Part shown: positions 1 to 10,800 of the stretch, one piece after another
How the letters are laid out: every line of letters begins with the position of its first letter
Numbering within the stretch: the stretch's first letter is position 1
Origin: DASXMX01 sp036794395
GTDB lineage: Bacteria > Planctomycetota > Phycisphaerae > Tepidisphaerales > Tepidisphaeraceae
Direction: 5' to 3'
Length of the DNA: 43,533 bases
Assembly: GCA_036794395.1 (NCBI GenBank)
Contig: DAIRGS010000018.1
Coordinates: forward strand, 1 to 43,533
Translations under genes and position numbers: made by a program
Notes under the pieces: generated by a model
Told to the model about the DNA's origin: nothing
What the model saw: only the letters and a program-made list of their open reading frames with translations
Databases searched by the model: none

Positions 1-84
1 TTTTGTGCGCGGCTCACGCCGCGGGAAAGAAAATCACGCTTGAATAGGGCCTAGATACACCGTCTCCTCAGCCTCGTTTCTACC

Positions 85-207
85 CCAATTCCTAATCTTA
101 ATCCCAATCCCCATCTCAATTCCTCCCCAATATGCACGCAGCTTTCGCGCGAGCGTTCAGATTAGGATTAGGATTAGGATTAAGATTAAGAGTAGGATTA
201 AGATTCT
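85..207. repeat. Inverted array of degenerate hexamers
   Basis: Six C-rich hexamers at 85-120 (units such as CCTAAT, CTTAAT, CCCAAT) face eight hexamers of opposite sense at 160-207 (GATTAG x3, GATTAA x2, GAGTAG, GATTAA, GATTCT). The arms share a perfect 12-nt complement, 93-104 against 177-188, so the transcript or a single strand could fold into a long imperfect hairpin with a loop of about 40 nt. It lies downstream of the stop of the minus-strand TPR gene. The rest of 1-264 holds no gene I can support. Confidence 0.8.
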
Positions 208-229
208 GGGCTGGGCTTCCCCCTCCTCG

Positions 230-257
230 TTTTCCATTTTCCATTTTCTATTTTCAA
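230..257. repeat. Heptamer tandem repeat (TTTTCCA)4, degenerate
   Basis: Four consecutive 7-nt units in perfect register: TTTTCCA, TTTTCCA, TTTTCTA, TTTTCAA. The array ends 7 nt beyond the stop codon of the TPR/glycosyltransferase gene. It has the same 7-nt period as the arrays at 37357 and 41202 but a different unit. Confidence 0.75.
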
Positions 258-264
258 TTATCCC

Positions 265-2238
265 TTACCCCCTCGCCCAACCCCTCAATTCCTCTCCCAC
301 CTTCCGAATGCACCCCGCCCACTGCCCGTACCGCTCTTGGCGAAACAGCCGAGCCGTCGGATACCACGGCGAATCCGCCCGCCCGATCATCCAGCGCCAA
401 TCCGCCGGCGTCGCCAGCAAAATCCATGTGGGTTTGCCCATCGCGCCGGCTAAGTGAGCCACCGCGGTATCCACCGCGATCACCAGATCGAGATTCGCCA
501 CCAGCCCGGCGGTATCAGCAAAATCCGTAAGCTCACGGGTCCAATCGACAATCCGCATGCCCGCCGGCGGCGCCGCCGCTTGGGCCGCTCCCGCTCCCTT
601 CTGCAAGCTGACGAACGTGATATCCCCAGCCCCCGCCAATAATGCAAAATCCGCAAGTGGCAGCGACCGATTCCGGTCATTCTGATGCTCAGGATTTCCA
701 GCCCAGGAAAGGCCCACCTTCAGTTTGCCCGGCTCCCTGGCCAACCGTTCCCGCCATCGTTGGATATCGTTCGGATCGGCAAAAACGTAAGGCACCCGAT
801 TCGGAATCGTCTCGATCGACGTATCAAATACGTGCGGCAAACTGAAAAGGGAACATTGCACGTCGTAACCTGGCACCGTTTCACCCCCTCCAACTAATGC
901 ATCGATTTCGAGCTCCCGCGAAAGTAACCGGTGCAGGCTCCGCGGACACAGCACAATCACGCGCCCGCCGCGTTCGCGCACGAGCGGCACATAACGAATC
1001 GATTGAATCACATCCCCAAACCCCTGCTCCGAATGCAGCAGAATCCCCTTCCCATCCAGGTTCTCGCCTCGCCACTCCGGACCCGATGGCTGGGCGATGC
1101 TCGCCACCTTCAGCACCTTTCGTCTCAATTCATAATCGCGCCACGCCTCCCGAAGCTTCCCCTGGCTCAATATGATCAAACTCCGATTCCACCTCACCAG
1201 ATCGCTATCGGGCAACAACTCCATCGCGCGCCGATACGCCTCAAGCGCCTCATCAAAACGTTCCAGACGTTGGAGCACGTTGGCAAGCACATGATGCGTC
1301 TGCCCAACGTCAGGCTTCACCCGCAACGCCGCCTCCAGCACTTCGATCGCCTCCGCATGCCGCCCCAGATCCAGCATCAGTGATCCAAACGTATTAACCG
1401 CCTCGGCCAAATCCGGCTGAAGTTCGACCGCGCGCCGATAATGAGAAACCGCACTGTCCAATTCACCTAGATCTTGTAGCGCCTTGCCAAGGTTGAAATG
1501 CGCTTCAGGAAAGTCAGGCCGCACGACCAGCGCTGCCCGGTACTCAACCACCGCCTCTTTCGAAAGTTTCCTGCCGTGATATGAGGAACCTAAACCAAAC
1601 AGTGCGTCCGCGTTCCCCGCCTCTCGCGCCAGCGCCTGTCGATACGCCTCGCCAGCCTCTGCGTATTGCTCTTTCTTCAGCAGCGCGCTGCCAAGATTGA
1701 CATGTGTCTTTGCACTTTGCGGATTCAGCTCCGATGCCCGCGAAAACGCCTCGATCGCCTCTTCCACCTTATCCTGCGCCTGAAGCACCACCCCGAGATT
1801 TGACAGCGCATCGGCATAGCCAGGCCGCAACGCAAGGGCTCTTTTGAACGCCTGCTCCGCTTCCTCAATCTTCTTCTTTTCCTTGAGCGCCGCTCCAAGA
1901 TTATTCCAGATCTCCGGCAGCTCCGCCCGAATCGCCAGCACGCCCCGGAAAACCTCAATCGCCTCATCCAACCGCCCCAGTGCCGAAAGCACCATCCCCA
2001 GGTTCCCCCGATACTCCACGGCGACTGAGTTCACCGCCGCCGCCCCCCGCAGCAATTCCACCGCCTCTCCACCACGCCCCGTCATAAACGCGATTTGCGC
2101 CAATGCCCCCATTGCCTCATCGCGGGAAGGCTCCGCAGCCAATACCGCACGTAACAACCCCTCAGCCTCCCCCAACCGCCCCGCGCGCAGGTACTGCATC
2201 GCCGCGCCGAACTTCTGCTGATTCTCCGCCGATGACAT
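265..2238 (-). CDS. TPR repeat protein with C-terminal GT9-like glycosyltransferase domain
   Basis: The 657-residue protein has about ten tandem 34-residue tetratricopeptide repeats (residues about 5-350), with recurring A-x-x-x-Y/F and N-L-G-x-x-L signatures. A heptosyltransferase-like domain follows (about 395-655), starting with a GILLHSEQGFGDVIQ motif and ending with DLVIAVDTAVAHLAGAMGKP, the usual GT9/GT41-like donor-site region. TPR plus glycosyltransferase fusions are common in Planctomycetota. They are thought to modify proteins or surface glycans, but the substrate cannot be read here. The ATG at 2238 follows GGGGA. No signal peptide is seen, so it is probably cytoplasmic. It lies 115 nt downstream of the giant surface-protein gene on the same strand. 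Confidence 0.85.
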   Translation of the reverse strand: MSSAENQQKFGAAMQYLRAGRLGEAEGLLRAVLAAEPSRDEAMGALAQIAFMTGRGGEAVELLRGAAAVNSVAVEYRGNLGMVLSALGRLDEAIEVFRGVLAIRAELPEIWNNLGAALKEKKKIEEAEQAFKRALALRPGYADALSNLGVVLQAQDKVEEAIEAFSRASELNPQSAKTHVNLGSALLKKEQYAEAGEAYRQALAREAGNADALFGLGSSYHGRKLSKEAVVEYRAALVVRPDFPEAHFNLGKALQDLGELDSAVSHYRRAVELQPDLAEAVNTFGSLMLDLGRHAEAIEVLEAALRVKPDVGQTHHVLANVLQRLERFDEALEAYRRAMELLPDSDLVRWNRSLIILSQGKLREAWRDYELRRKVLKVASIAQPSGPEWRGENLDGKGILLHSEQGFGDVIQSIRYVPLVRERGGRVIVLCPRSLHRLLSRELEIDALVGGGETVPGYDVQCSLFSLPHVFDTSIETIPNRVPYVFADPNDIQRWRERLAREPGKLKVGLSWAGNPEHQNDRNRSLPLADFALLAGAGDITFVSLQKGAGAAQAAAPPAGMRIVDWTRELTDFADTAGLVANLDLVIAVDTAVAHLAGAMGKPTWILLATPADWRWMIGRADSPWYPTARLFRQERYGQWAGCIRKVGEELRGWARG

Positions 2239-2353
2239 TCCCCAATCTTACCGATTCAAACTCGCCAGGCACGCCATTCCAATCACGGTCAACCAAGATT
2301 CCCGATAGCGATGCAGTGAGCTGGAGCAGGAGGAGCGTGTAGGCTTCGAAAGA

Positions 2354-5300
2354 TTAGTCGTTAATGGTGGTATCGCTGAATAGTTGGGGATCGTAGCGCA
2401 AAAAGGCTTTCGGGGTTTTTACTTTGATCGGGGTGACGCCGAACTGAAGGATGAACGGGGTGGTTGTCGAGTCGATAAGGGTGGGTTCGATGTAGTAGGT
2501 GCCCGCGTTCAATTTAAGATTGATGACTTCGGATTTCTTTTTAGGCTGATGGGACAGTGCGAGTGAAGTACCGTCCGTACTGACCAGCGAAAGGTCGGCG
2601 TTGAAGCGCAGTCCCGAAAGATGAATCGAGACTTTGGAAAACCGGCTGAGGCTAAAGGCGTAGACGGGGCTGGCAGCTTTGGGGAGCAGTGAGCCGCGGA
2701 TGCGGTGGCTACCGCGTAGGACTATGCCAAAGTCTTGTGTGATGGCGATGGGGGTTGGGCCGCCACCGGTGCCGTCACCCCCTCCACCACCACCGCCCGT
2801 GCCCCCTCCACCTCCCCCTCCGCNNNNNNNNNNACGGTCAGTGTGGTCGCGCTGGCGACAATGCTGTAGGCGGACGTCGCACCAGAATTCTCGGCCCGCA
2901 CACGGTACTGGTAGTTTGCGCCCGGGGTCAGGCCCGTATCTTCGAAGGTGTTTCCAGTGATGCCGACGGCAACTTCGCGAAAGACTTCATCAGCCGGTCC
3001 GAGGCGTTCGACTCGATAATCGGAAGCCCCGGGAGCCGGTGTCCAGGTGACAACTATGCTCGTCGTCGAATCGGCTGTTGCGGTCAGGTTCGAGGGAGCC
3101 GGCAGGCCGGTCGGGGCGGTTCCGGTGCTGATGGCGATGCTTGAGGCGCTGGCGGCTTGAGATTGTGCGCCGGTGGCAAGATCGACTGCAATGACGCGGT
3201 AGTAGGTTACCGCCCCAACCGGCGCATTGAGGTCGACAAAAGATGGCTGCGACGAGGAAGACGGATTGATCTTCACGAACGGGCCATTCGCGGCGGCGGC
3301 GCGGTAGACGTCATAACCAACCGCGGCCCCGTAGGCGGAGGGTGCCCATTGAAGCACGATACCGCCACTGGAGATGGGTGATGCAAAGAGATTGGCCGGT
3401 GTAGGCGGGGCGGCAGCCGGCCGCATGTTGCTGACGAGGTAGATCAGATCCTGGTAGTCGCTGTTGTCGTATGTTCCACCCTCGTAGTCCATCACGACTA
3501 GCCAGCTATTTGGGACGATATTTCCGCCGGCATCCCGCGTCGGATAGAAGCGGATCGCATGGCCAGACCGGCCAAATGTATTGATGTCGGTGGTGTTGAG
3601 TGCGTCCTGGCTGTTTTCTCCATCGAGGTTCCATCCGAACGTGCCGCTGGGAGAAAACGAGCCCGCGGCGGGCGCGCCGGATGCCAGCAGCGGGAAGAGC
3701 GATTGTCCGTTGCCTGTTGCATCCTGAAAAATCCAACGCGGGCTGTTATCGCCCTTGGGATACCAGCCGATCGCGGCGGCGGTGGGATTCCCCGTCGTGG
3801 CGTCGTATTGATTGTGATAGGCAACGAGTTGTTGCACGGAAACCGGCGACGACGGATCGGCGGCGTTCCACAGTCCTGAATTGACCTCCTCGCCAAAATA
3901 GATCGGGTTAGCGCCATTCGGAAATTCCGGCTGAGCCGTGCTGGAAATATTGGTCGAATAGCCAAACAGCGCGTTGATGACGGTTTGCAGGCCCGGCTCG
4001 TTTTCGTTTTCGCTGGTGTTTTGCCAGTACCCCGCCAGTTGCACGACGCGCGAGGGATGGAGAGGGTCGTTCGCGCTGATCGTGAGCGTGCCGTTCCAAA
4101 CACCCCCGGCCGATACAACAGGAATACCGTTCACCGTAACGGTGTTATTGGTCTGATTGTCCGCGTGGGACGGGTTGGTGGTGGCGATGAAATGGACGTT
4201 GATGTCCAGTGCCTCGCCTGGGGCGATCGTCGCGGGAAGTGCCGGCGGACTTGATATCGTCCAGTTTGCGGTATCCGACAGTGTCAGCGCGGTGATGACC
4301 AGCGGCTGATCACCCGTGTTGTTGAGGCGAAGCGTACCCGTGTCGTGAATCGCATCGACAAAGCCCGGCGGGTTGACCGGATTCGGATTCTGAATCCGGT
4401 TGAAAACCATTCGCGTGTTCGAGGGCGCGCCGTCGAGATTGGTCAGGCCGAGCACCGGTGCACCGACCGCACCATTGGCGGGCTTCACGTTGCGAATGAT
4501 TCCGACGAAATTAGTAAAGCTGTTATAGGTTGTCGAATTGAAATCTTCGACCGCAACGATGTATGCGTTGGGAACGACTGAGCCGTCTGGGTTCTCCAAG
4601 GGGAAGAATCGGAATTTGCGCGGATGGGTAGCATCGAGTATGTTGAGGGCGTCTTCCGAGTAGTGAATATCGAGGCTTCCATCGGGTGTGCTGATGCCGG
4701 GGAAGACGGCATATAGACTGAATGGGTTGCCGTCGGGGTCGAAGCTGGTTGCGCCCTGGGGCGAGGGGTTGACGGTCTGGGCATCGGACTGGTTGACGTA
4801 GAATAGTTCACGGCGGCTGGTGGGATCGCCGGGGGTATAAGTTCCAAGGCGAATAGCCGGTTGAGTTGCGGTATCGAAGGTGCCCAACGCGGTAATTGTC
4901 ACCGGCCCCGCGCCGGCCTTGATAAGCCGCGGCATCAACAATTCGGTAGTCGATGGATCGGGGTTGGTGGGATACTGGCTGTTATTGATGTCCGAATCGT
5001 TTGGGCCCGCGCCGACGATCGTAGGAATATTGTTGGCGCGCAGAATTTGAACGAGCGATGGCTCGAGATAACCAAACTGCCCCGCAGTTCCAATGCCGCG
5101 CAGTTGCACGGTGATCAGTGGCTTGGCCGGGTCATTGGTTTGAATTTGCAGCACCGCGCCCTGAAGCCCAACGGCACCGGCACGATAAACAATTGTGATC
5201 GCCCCCGACTGCCCGGCACCAATACTGCCTGGAGCAGACGATACGCTGAACGCCGCCGCGCCCTGGCCAGGCATGGACGGGTCGTCGACAATTTTCGGCG

Positions 5301-7086
5301 TGCTGAGCGTGAGGGGGATTGTGCCGGTGTTTCCAACCGTGATGCTGCCAGGATGGCTGGGGCCCGCGCCGGGATTTCCCTTTGCCACTGAATTGAACGC
5401 GACCACCGTCGTGTTGACTGTCACACTGGGGTGCGGGGGCACGGGGATCAAAAGGGTAATCCGATTCGCGCCAAGTTCCGAGACGTAAAGAAATCCGGTG
5501 GTCAGGTCTTCGGTGAGGTTGACCGGGTTTTTAAATCCGCCGGTGAAGCCGGCGATGTTATGTGTAGCGCCGGTGATGGTGCCGTTGGGCCCGGGATCAA
5601 GGACCACGATATCGTCACCGGCACTGTACTCGGCAACCAGGATCTTCCCGTCGAGAGCGCCTCCGAAGGCATTACCGGTGTACTGAATAATGCCATCGGG
5701 AGACCGATGAAGGCCAAAGTCGAAAACCGGCGCGTGATAGTTGGCGGGCGGGGTGGTTCCCACTGGGTAGGCCGTCACTTCCGCCGGATCGACGCCCGCG
5801 GTGGGATTTCCGCCATCCAGAACATACTGCTGGCGCGTCGGGTTGGGGTGCCCGTAGTAGCCGCCGGCCACAATGTTGTAGAGGTAGTCGCTCTCGACTT
5901 GCGCGACGTTGGTAAGGGCCGGAACTCCCGGGCCGGCGGGCGTATTGCCACCCGCCGAAGCGCCGTTCACCGGCGCAAGAAGATTCCCATCGCGCGTCCA
6001 GAGCAGTTGATAGGCGTTGCGAATCCCCGAGGCGTAGATTTGGAGCGGAGCACCGGGGGCAGAAGGATCGTACGTTCCGCCAGCATCGGGTGTCAGCACG
6101 TTCAACGGATGACCTAGAGCCAGGGCAGCTGCGGTATCCAGACGAAGGATAGCGGAGCTGAGAAGATGCTCGGGCCGGTTGCCCCACACGATGTCAGCGG
6201 CGCCCATCGAGTTCTCGGCGGCTTGTTCAAAATAGAGCGCGCCATCCGGGCCGAAGGTCGGCTGATCGGTCAAATGATCGCTCACCGAACGTGGCAGGTT
6301 GGTGACGACATCCTGAACCGTCTGCAAATTAGGGCCGCTTAGTCGAGTGATTTTGCAGGTGAAATCCGGGGCGTTGACGAACGTAAACGCACCGTTTGCA
6401 ACCCAGAGAATCGGGTTGTCGGCGGTGGATGCCGGGTCGAATGTGAATCCGGTCGTGAGGCGCGGGCCGCCATTTGCCGTCTGGAGGGAACTGAGGATTT
6501 GCGGTGCTCCCAGTGTTCCATCGGCGGCGATGGCGAACTTGAAGATGCGCCCGTCCTCCGCACTGGCCCAGAGCGCGTGATCGGGGCCTACACGAACGGC
6601 TGAAAACGCAACGCCCTGAGCCGTCGGCAAAGCGATCTGCTGGAACGCGATACTCGGGTCGACAGTTGCGCCGGCCGTGCCCGTGGTAAATGCAATTGAG
6701 TAAGGGGTAACGGGAACCCCGGTGGAATCCTGAACGCCCGGCGTGATCTGGAACGTGTAATTCGTATTGGGGTCCAGCAAAACCGAGGGCTGAAGGATGA
6801 CCGCATCGTTCCCTCCGGTAGTATTAACGACCGCAGAAACCGCAGCGTGATCTGCCGTGCGATAGAGGAGGACGGTTCCGGCAGTCACGGTCGTCCCGTT
6901 CATAGCGCCGTTGGGAAAGAAGAAGTCGGCAGTTATTGCCGAATCGCGTGCAATTCCAGTAGCGCCGTTGACAGGCTGGATGGTCGTAACGGTTGGGCTT
7001 CCGGCCAAGAGCCATCTTGACTCGAGCGATTCGACCAGTGCTTTCACGACGCGACTACGCGGTAAACCACGATCCTGCAAAATCAT
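2354..7086 (-). CDS. Giant multidomain surface protein (Ig-like, sugar dehydrogenase-type propeller, FN3, PPC-like), interrupted by an N gap
   Basis: The ATG at 7086 follows GAAGGTG; a TTG lies further upstream at 7104. Residues 21-29 are LESRWLLAG, the planctomycete N-terminal surface-protein motif. In order: a Big_5/SbsA-like Ig domain (to about 140), a glucose/sorbosone dehydrogenase-like beta-propeller (about 145-555), an ASH-like choice-of-anchor module (about 560-675), two further beta-rich modules ('TLRLNNTGDQPL', 'TISANDP'), then two fibronectin type III domains. A Gly-rich linker then runs into the 10-N gap (2824-2833). Beyond the gap another frame continues without stops to TAA at 2354-2356. 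It encodes a Gly-rich linker and a pre-peptidase C-terminal-like beta-sandwich (YAFSLSRFSKVSIHLSG ... LNAGTYYIEP). I therefore call one gene; the frame change comes from the arbitrary gap length. Function unknown; probably cell-surface or secreted. Confidence 0.8.
2824..2833. other. Assembly gap (10 N) inside a Gly-rich linker
   Basis: Ten Ns interrupt GC-rich repetitive sequence (GGT/GGA codons on the minus strand) that encodes a glycine-rich linker of the giant surface protein. Frames on the two sides differ by one position, so the true missing length is not 10 modulo 3. Confidence 0.95.
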
Positions 7087-7262
7087 GCACACCTTCAATG
7101 ACAAGAAAAACGTTTCGAGACTGCTAGCTTTTGACCCACGACCTTTATTGATAGCGGGTGTCCGAAATTGAGGCTAGGGAAAATCCACCTTTGGCGGAAT
7201 GATAGTTTGAGAAAAATCCCCCTTACCTATCTTGCCATTTGCATTCGCCCACTTAATTTGCT

Positions 7263-7288
7263 TGTACACGCCCGCTAAGGCGTGTACA
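7263..7288 (-). terminator. Perfect 10-bp hairpin, possible terminator
   Basis: TGTACACGCC (7263-7272) and GGCGTGTACA (7279-7288) are perfect inverted repeats around a 6-nt loop. The hairpin starts 17 nt past the stop of the minus-strand gene ending at 7305. No clear T-run follows, so it may instead be a processing site or an operator upstream of the giant surface-protein gene. Confidence 0.45.
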
Positions 7289-7304
7289 CGATAAATGTTT
7301 ATCA

Positions 7305-7763
7305 CTATTCTGGCGAACGTGATTTATCGCGATTTGGAAGGGTTGGTTGGCGGCGTGGTGGTGGGCCGGTGTACGCCGGCAAACCGATAGTGGGTGGATC
7401 AAGTGCGTCGTTCTGAAGCAATAAAACGGTGCCGAAACGGTTTTGCCAATCATCCTGTTCAAATTGTTGAGTTCGAACCAGGGCAGACAATCGAGGTATG
7501 ACCGGCGGCGTGGATTGCGGCTCAAAAGTTTGCATGATTGGCGGAAGCGGCCCATGGAAACCGTCACGATGAACGTCGGCTTGGTTTGCCAGTTGCGTAT
7601 CGTCCTTAACGGTGCGACGAAGATTCGAATCGAACCATCTCCGGCCTAATTTCCATACCGCAATCCCCACAATAATATGAACGGCAAGTGCGATCACGAA
7701 CGCGCGGGTCCACGGCCTTTGGCCTCCCGTACGACCTCGGTTGGATCCACTCGCAACACTCAT
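7305..7763 (-). CDS. Small single-pass membrane protein, unknown function
   Basis: The ATG at 7763 gives 152 residues; a TTG at 7793 would add 10 and overlap the divergent gene. A basic N-terminus (GRTGGQRPWTR) precedes one transmembrane helix (AFVIALAVHIIVGIAVWKLG, about 21-40). A soluble tail follows, with a Pro-rich end (GLPAYTGPPPRRQP). The layout suggests a type II membrane protein with the tail outside. I recognise no family. It is divergent from the VWA-protein gene with about 60 nt between the ATG starts, so they may share a regulatory region. A perfect hairpin just past its stop supports it being a real gene. Confidence 0.55.
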   Translation of the reverse strand: MSVASGSNRGRTGGQRPWTRAFVIALAVHIIVGIAVWKLGRRWFDSNLRRTVKDDTQLANQADVHRDGFHGPLPPIMQTFEPQSTPPVIPRLSALVRTQQFEQDDWQNRFGTVLLLQNDALDPPTIGLPAYTGPPPRRQPTLPNRDKSRSPE

Positions 7764-7822
7764 CGACTTTACTTTAGGGGGTGACGACGACAACGGGTAG
7801 AATCGCCGGCGCTTTCCATCCC

Positions 7823-10800
7823 ATGACTCACCTTCTTCCCGAACTTCCGCTGTCCTTTCATCTGACGCGCGTTGGGGTGCCGGCCGCGCTGATCGTTTTT
7901 CTCGGGGGCGCGCTCTTCACAATCGTTCTCGGACAGATTTCGCTTCATGCATTGGATCCGATCAAACGGTGGACGAGTATCGGGCTACGGTTGCTGACGC
8001 TGCTGTTGTTAATCCTGGCGCTGGGCGGGCTCCAATGGGAAACGCCAAATAAGCGGCTGGACGTGATGGTCGCTTGCGACGTGAGCGGATCGACAGGGTA
8101 CGTTCATCATATCGCTACCGGGGGTCTTCAGGGCTCGGTGGATCGATGGCTGGAGGATCTGAGCCATCACGACACGCGGCAGGATGAAGATTCAGTAGGG
8201 GAACTCACCTTCGACGATCGATCCACAATTGATGCGCTGCCGGGGCCGCAACTAAAACTGGCAAATCGTTCGTTGCGCCGGCCCGGCGAGGGCACGGATG
8301 TGGCGGGGGCGATCAACCTTGTGCTGGCGGCGTTTCGGCCCGACGCGATGCGGCGGATTGTGCTGACGTGGGACGGAAACCAGACAGCGGGCGACTTGGA
8401 TGCCGCGGTACAAGCCGCCGCCGCGACGCATGTGCCGATCGATGTCGTGCCGCTGAAATATGAAATCAAAGGCGCGGTGATCATCGATAAGTTTGTCGCG
8501 CCAGGAAGACGGCGGGCGGGCGAGCCGTTCACCTTGGATGTGGTTATTCGGAATACTGGCGCTACTCAGGTGCGGGGGAAGTTGCTAATCGATTCGGATG
8601 GGCAGGTTGTCTCAACGCGGTCTGTGACGCTCCGATCTGGCTTGAATGCAGAGCATGTTTCAGTCCCACCCATTGCCAGTTCGGGTTTGCGGCGGTTTCA
8701 CGCGCGTTTCGATCCTGACAGCGCATCAATATCAGATAATTCGGTAGCGTTGGATTCACTTCGGACTGCAAACGCTTTCACGTTTATCACCGGCAAAAGC
8801 CGCGTGCTTTACGTCGATGGCGTGGAGGGAGATGAGGGCCGATTGCTGGCCGAAACCCTGTCAGGCCAAGGCATCGCTATCAACGACTCATCGCATATTC
8901 GCCCGGAACAATTCCCGCAAAGCCTGGCCGATCTATCGCAGTTTGATGCAGTGATTCTTGCAAACGTTCGGCGGGGCGCAGGGGGAATAACCGATGATCA
9001 AGCTCGGCTGCTGGGTCAGTTCGTTGAAGAAACCGGCGGGGGGCTCGTGGTGGTGGGCGGACCCGAGGCTTTGGGGGCCGGAGGGTGGATTGGCTCGCCG
9101 TTGGAAAAACTGCTCCCGGTGGAATGTTCCGTACCGGCCACTCGATCTCTCCCGGCCGGGGCGCTGTTGCTGGTGATCGATCACTCAGGTTCGATGGGTG
9201 AGCCGGTTCCGGGCTCGAAGCTCGATAAGCAGCAGATAGCCAACGAGGCCGCCGTACTAGCGCTTCAGACGATGATGCCCGGCGATTATTTCGGTGTGAT
9301 CGCCTTTGATAGCGCGCCGAACTGGGTCGTGCCGCTGGGTCTAAATGCAGATGCGGCTCACAATGCGGAATTGATCCGTGCGATTCAGCCCGCGGGTGGA
9401 ACTGCGATCTTTCCCGCATTGGAAGCTGCCGAGCAAGCCCTCGCCCAGGTGGGCCAGGATCGTGCGGCCATTAAACACGTCATCCTGTTGACCGACGGTG
9501 ACAGCCGTGCGGGTGACTATGAGGGTGTTATTCGCCGGATGGCCGAGAAGCACATCACGCTGTCAACCATCGGTGTGGGGGCCGACGCAAATCAGACTTT
9601 GCTCGAACATCTGGCCAATCTCGGTAACGGACGGTTCTATCCGGTTGCCGATCCTCGGGTTTTGCCTCGCGTATTTATTCGCGAGGCGAGCGTTCTGCGG
9701 CGGCCTTTGATCCACGAAGATCCGCGCGGGCTGGCCACAAGCCTTGTTCCGAATCCAACGGGCGCAACACGCGGGTTATCCGGCCTTAATGCGGTATATG
9801 GCATGGTACTGACTACAGCTCGAAGGCTTCCGGGCGTGGAACTCGAGATGACCGCCGGCCCGATGCAAGATCCGCTGCTGGCATCATGGCAGGCGGGCCT
9901 CGGGCGCGTTACTGTTTTCACAAGTGATGCCGGTCGACAATGGGCGCCGCAGTGGGTGGGGAACGCATCGTTCGGCAAATTCTGGGCGCAACTGGTGCGC
10001 AGCGTCGCGCGTGCCCCAGCCGCTGCGGCATCGGATGTCCAATTGACCGTCTCCGGAAAACGGGCTTCTGTTCGACTTGAATTGACTTCCGCGGACGGCT
10101 CACCACTCCGACAGGCAACCGCATCAGCAGTTGCGCTTTCACCGACCCTCAATTCGCGAAGCGTTCAGTTGGTGCAGCAAGCTCCAGGCATGTTCACCGC
10201 CGACTTTGATGTGCCCGATGCCGGGGAGAATATCATCGCGCTCAACTATCAGGGAATTGGTGGGCGGGGCATTGCGGTGGCCGGAATGGATGTGCAGGCC
10301 TCGGAAGAACTCCGCGCGCTTCGGAGCAATGACGCGGCGGTGGCGATGATCGCCAATCGCACCGGTGGCCGGGTACTGAATCTGTTTGACCCTGATGTGG
10401 ATTTGTTTGATCGCGATGGACTTTGGCCCACGTCATCACGCACGTCGCTGGGCCCGACAATGCTTTTGCTGGCAATCTTTTCCTTTCTATTTGATGTTGC
10501 AGCCCGGCGAGTGGCGTGGGACCGGCACAGTTTGAAACAGTGTGCCATCATGCTGTGTGGATGGATCCGTTCGTACACCACCACACCCGCGATTGCGCCA
10601 GAGGCAACGCTGGCTGCCGTTTCACGCTCCAAGGCGGTGGCCAGGGAACGATTTGATTCTGCGGAGAATGCCGACGCGACAGTGCGAAGCAAGCAAGCGC
10701 TTTTGCAAAGCGCCAGACCCGTGGACCGACTTCCGCTGAGGAGCACAAGCTCCCCAGAGCGCGCCAAAAAAACGTCGAATGCTCCACGGCGAAGCGATCG

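Noticed and set aside
160..207. Telomere-like GGATTA repeats
   Set aside because: They are degenerate, internal, and paired with an inverted partner array; nothing suggests a replicon end.
2722..2823. Short C-terminal tail of the giant surface protein in the frame continued across the gap
   Set aside because: The frame is set by the arbitrary 10-N length. The alternative frame beyond the gap continues for about 155 codons into a recognisable domain.
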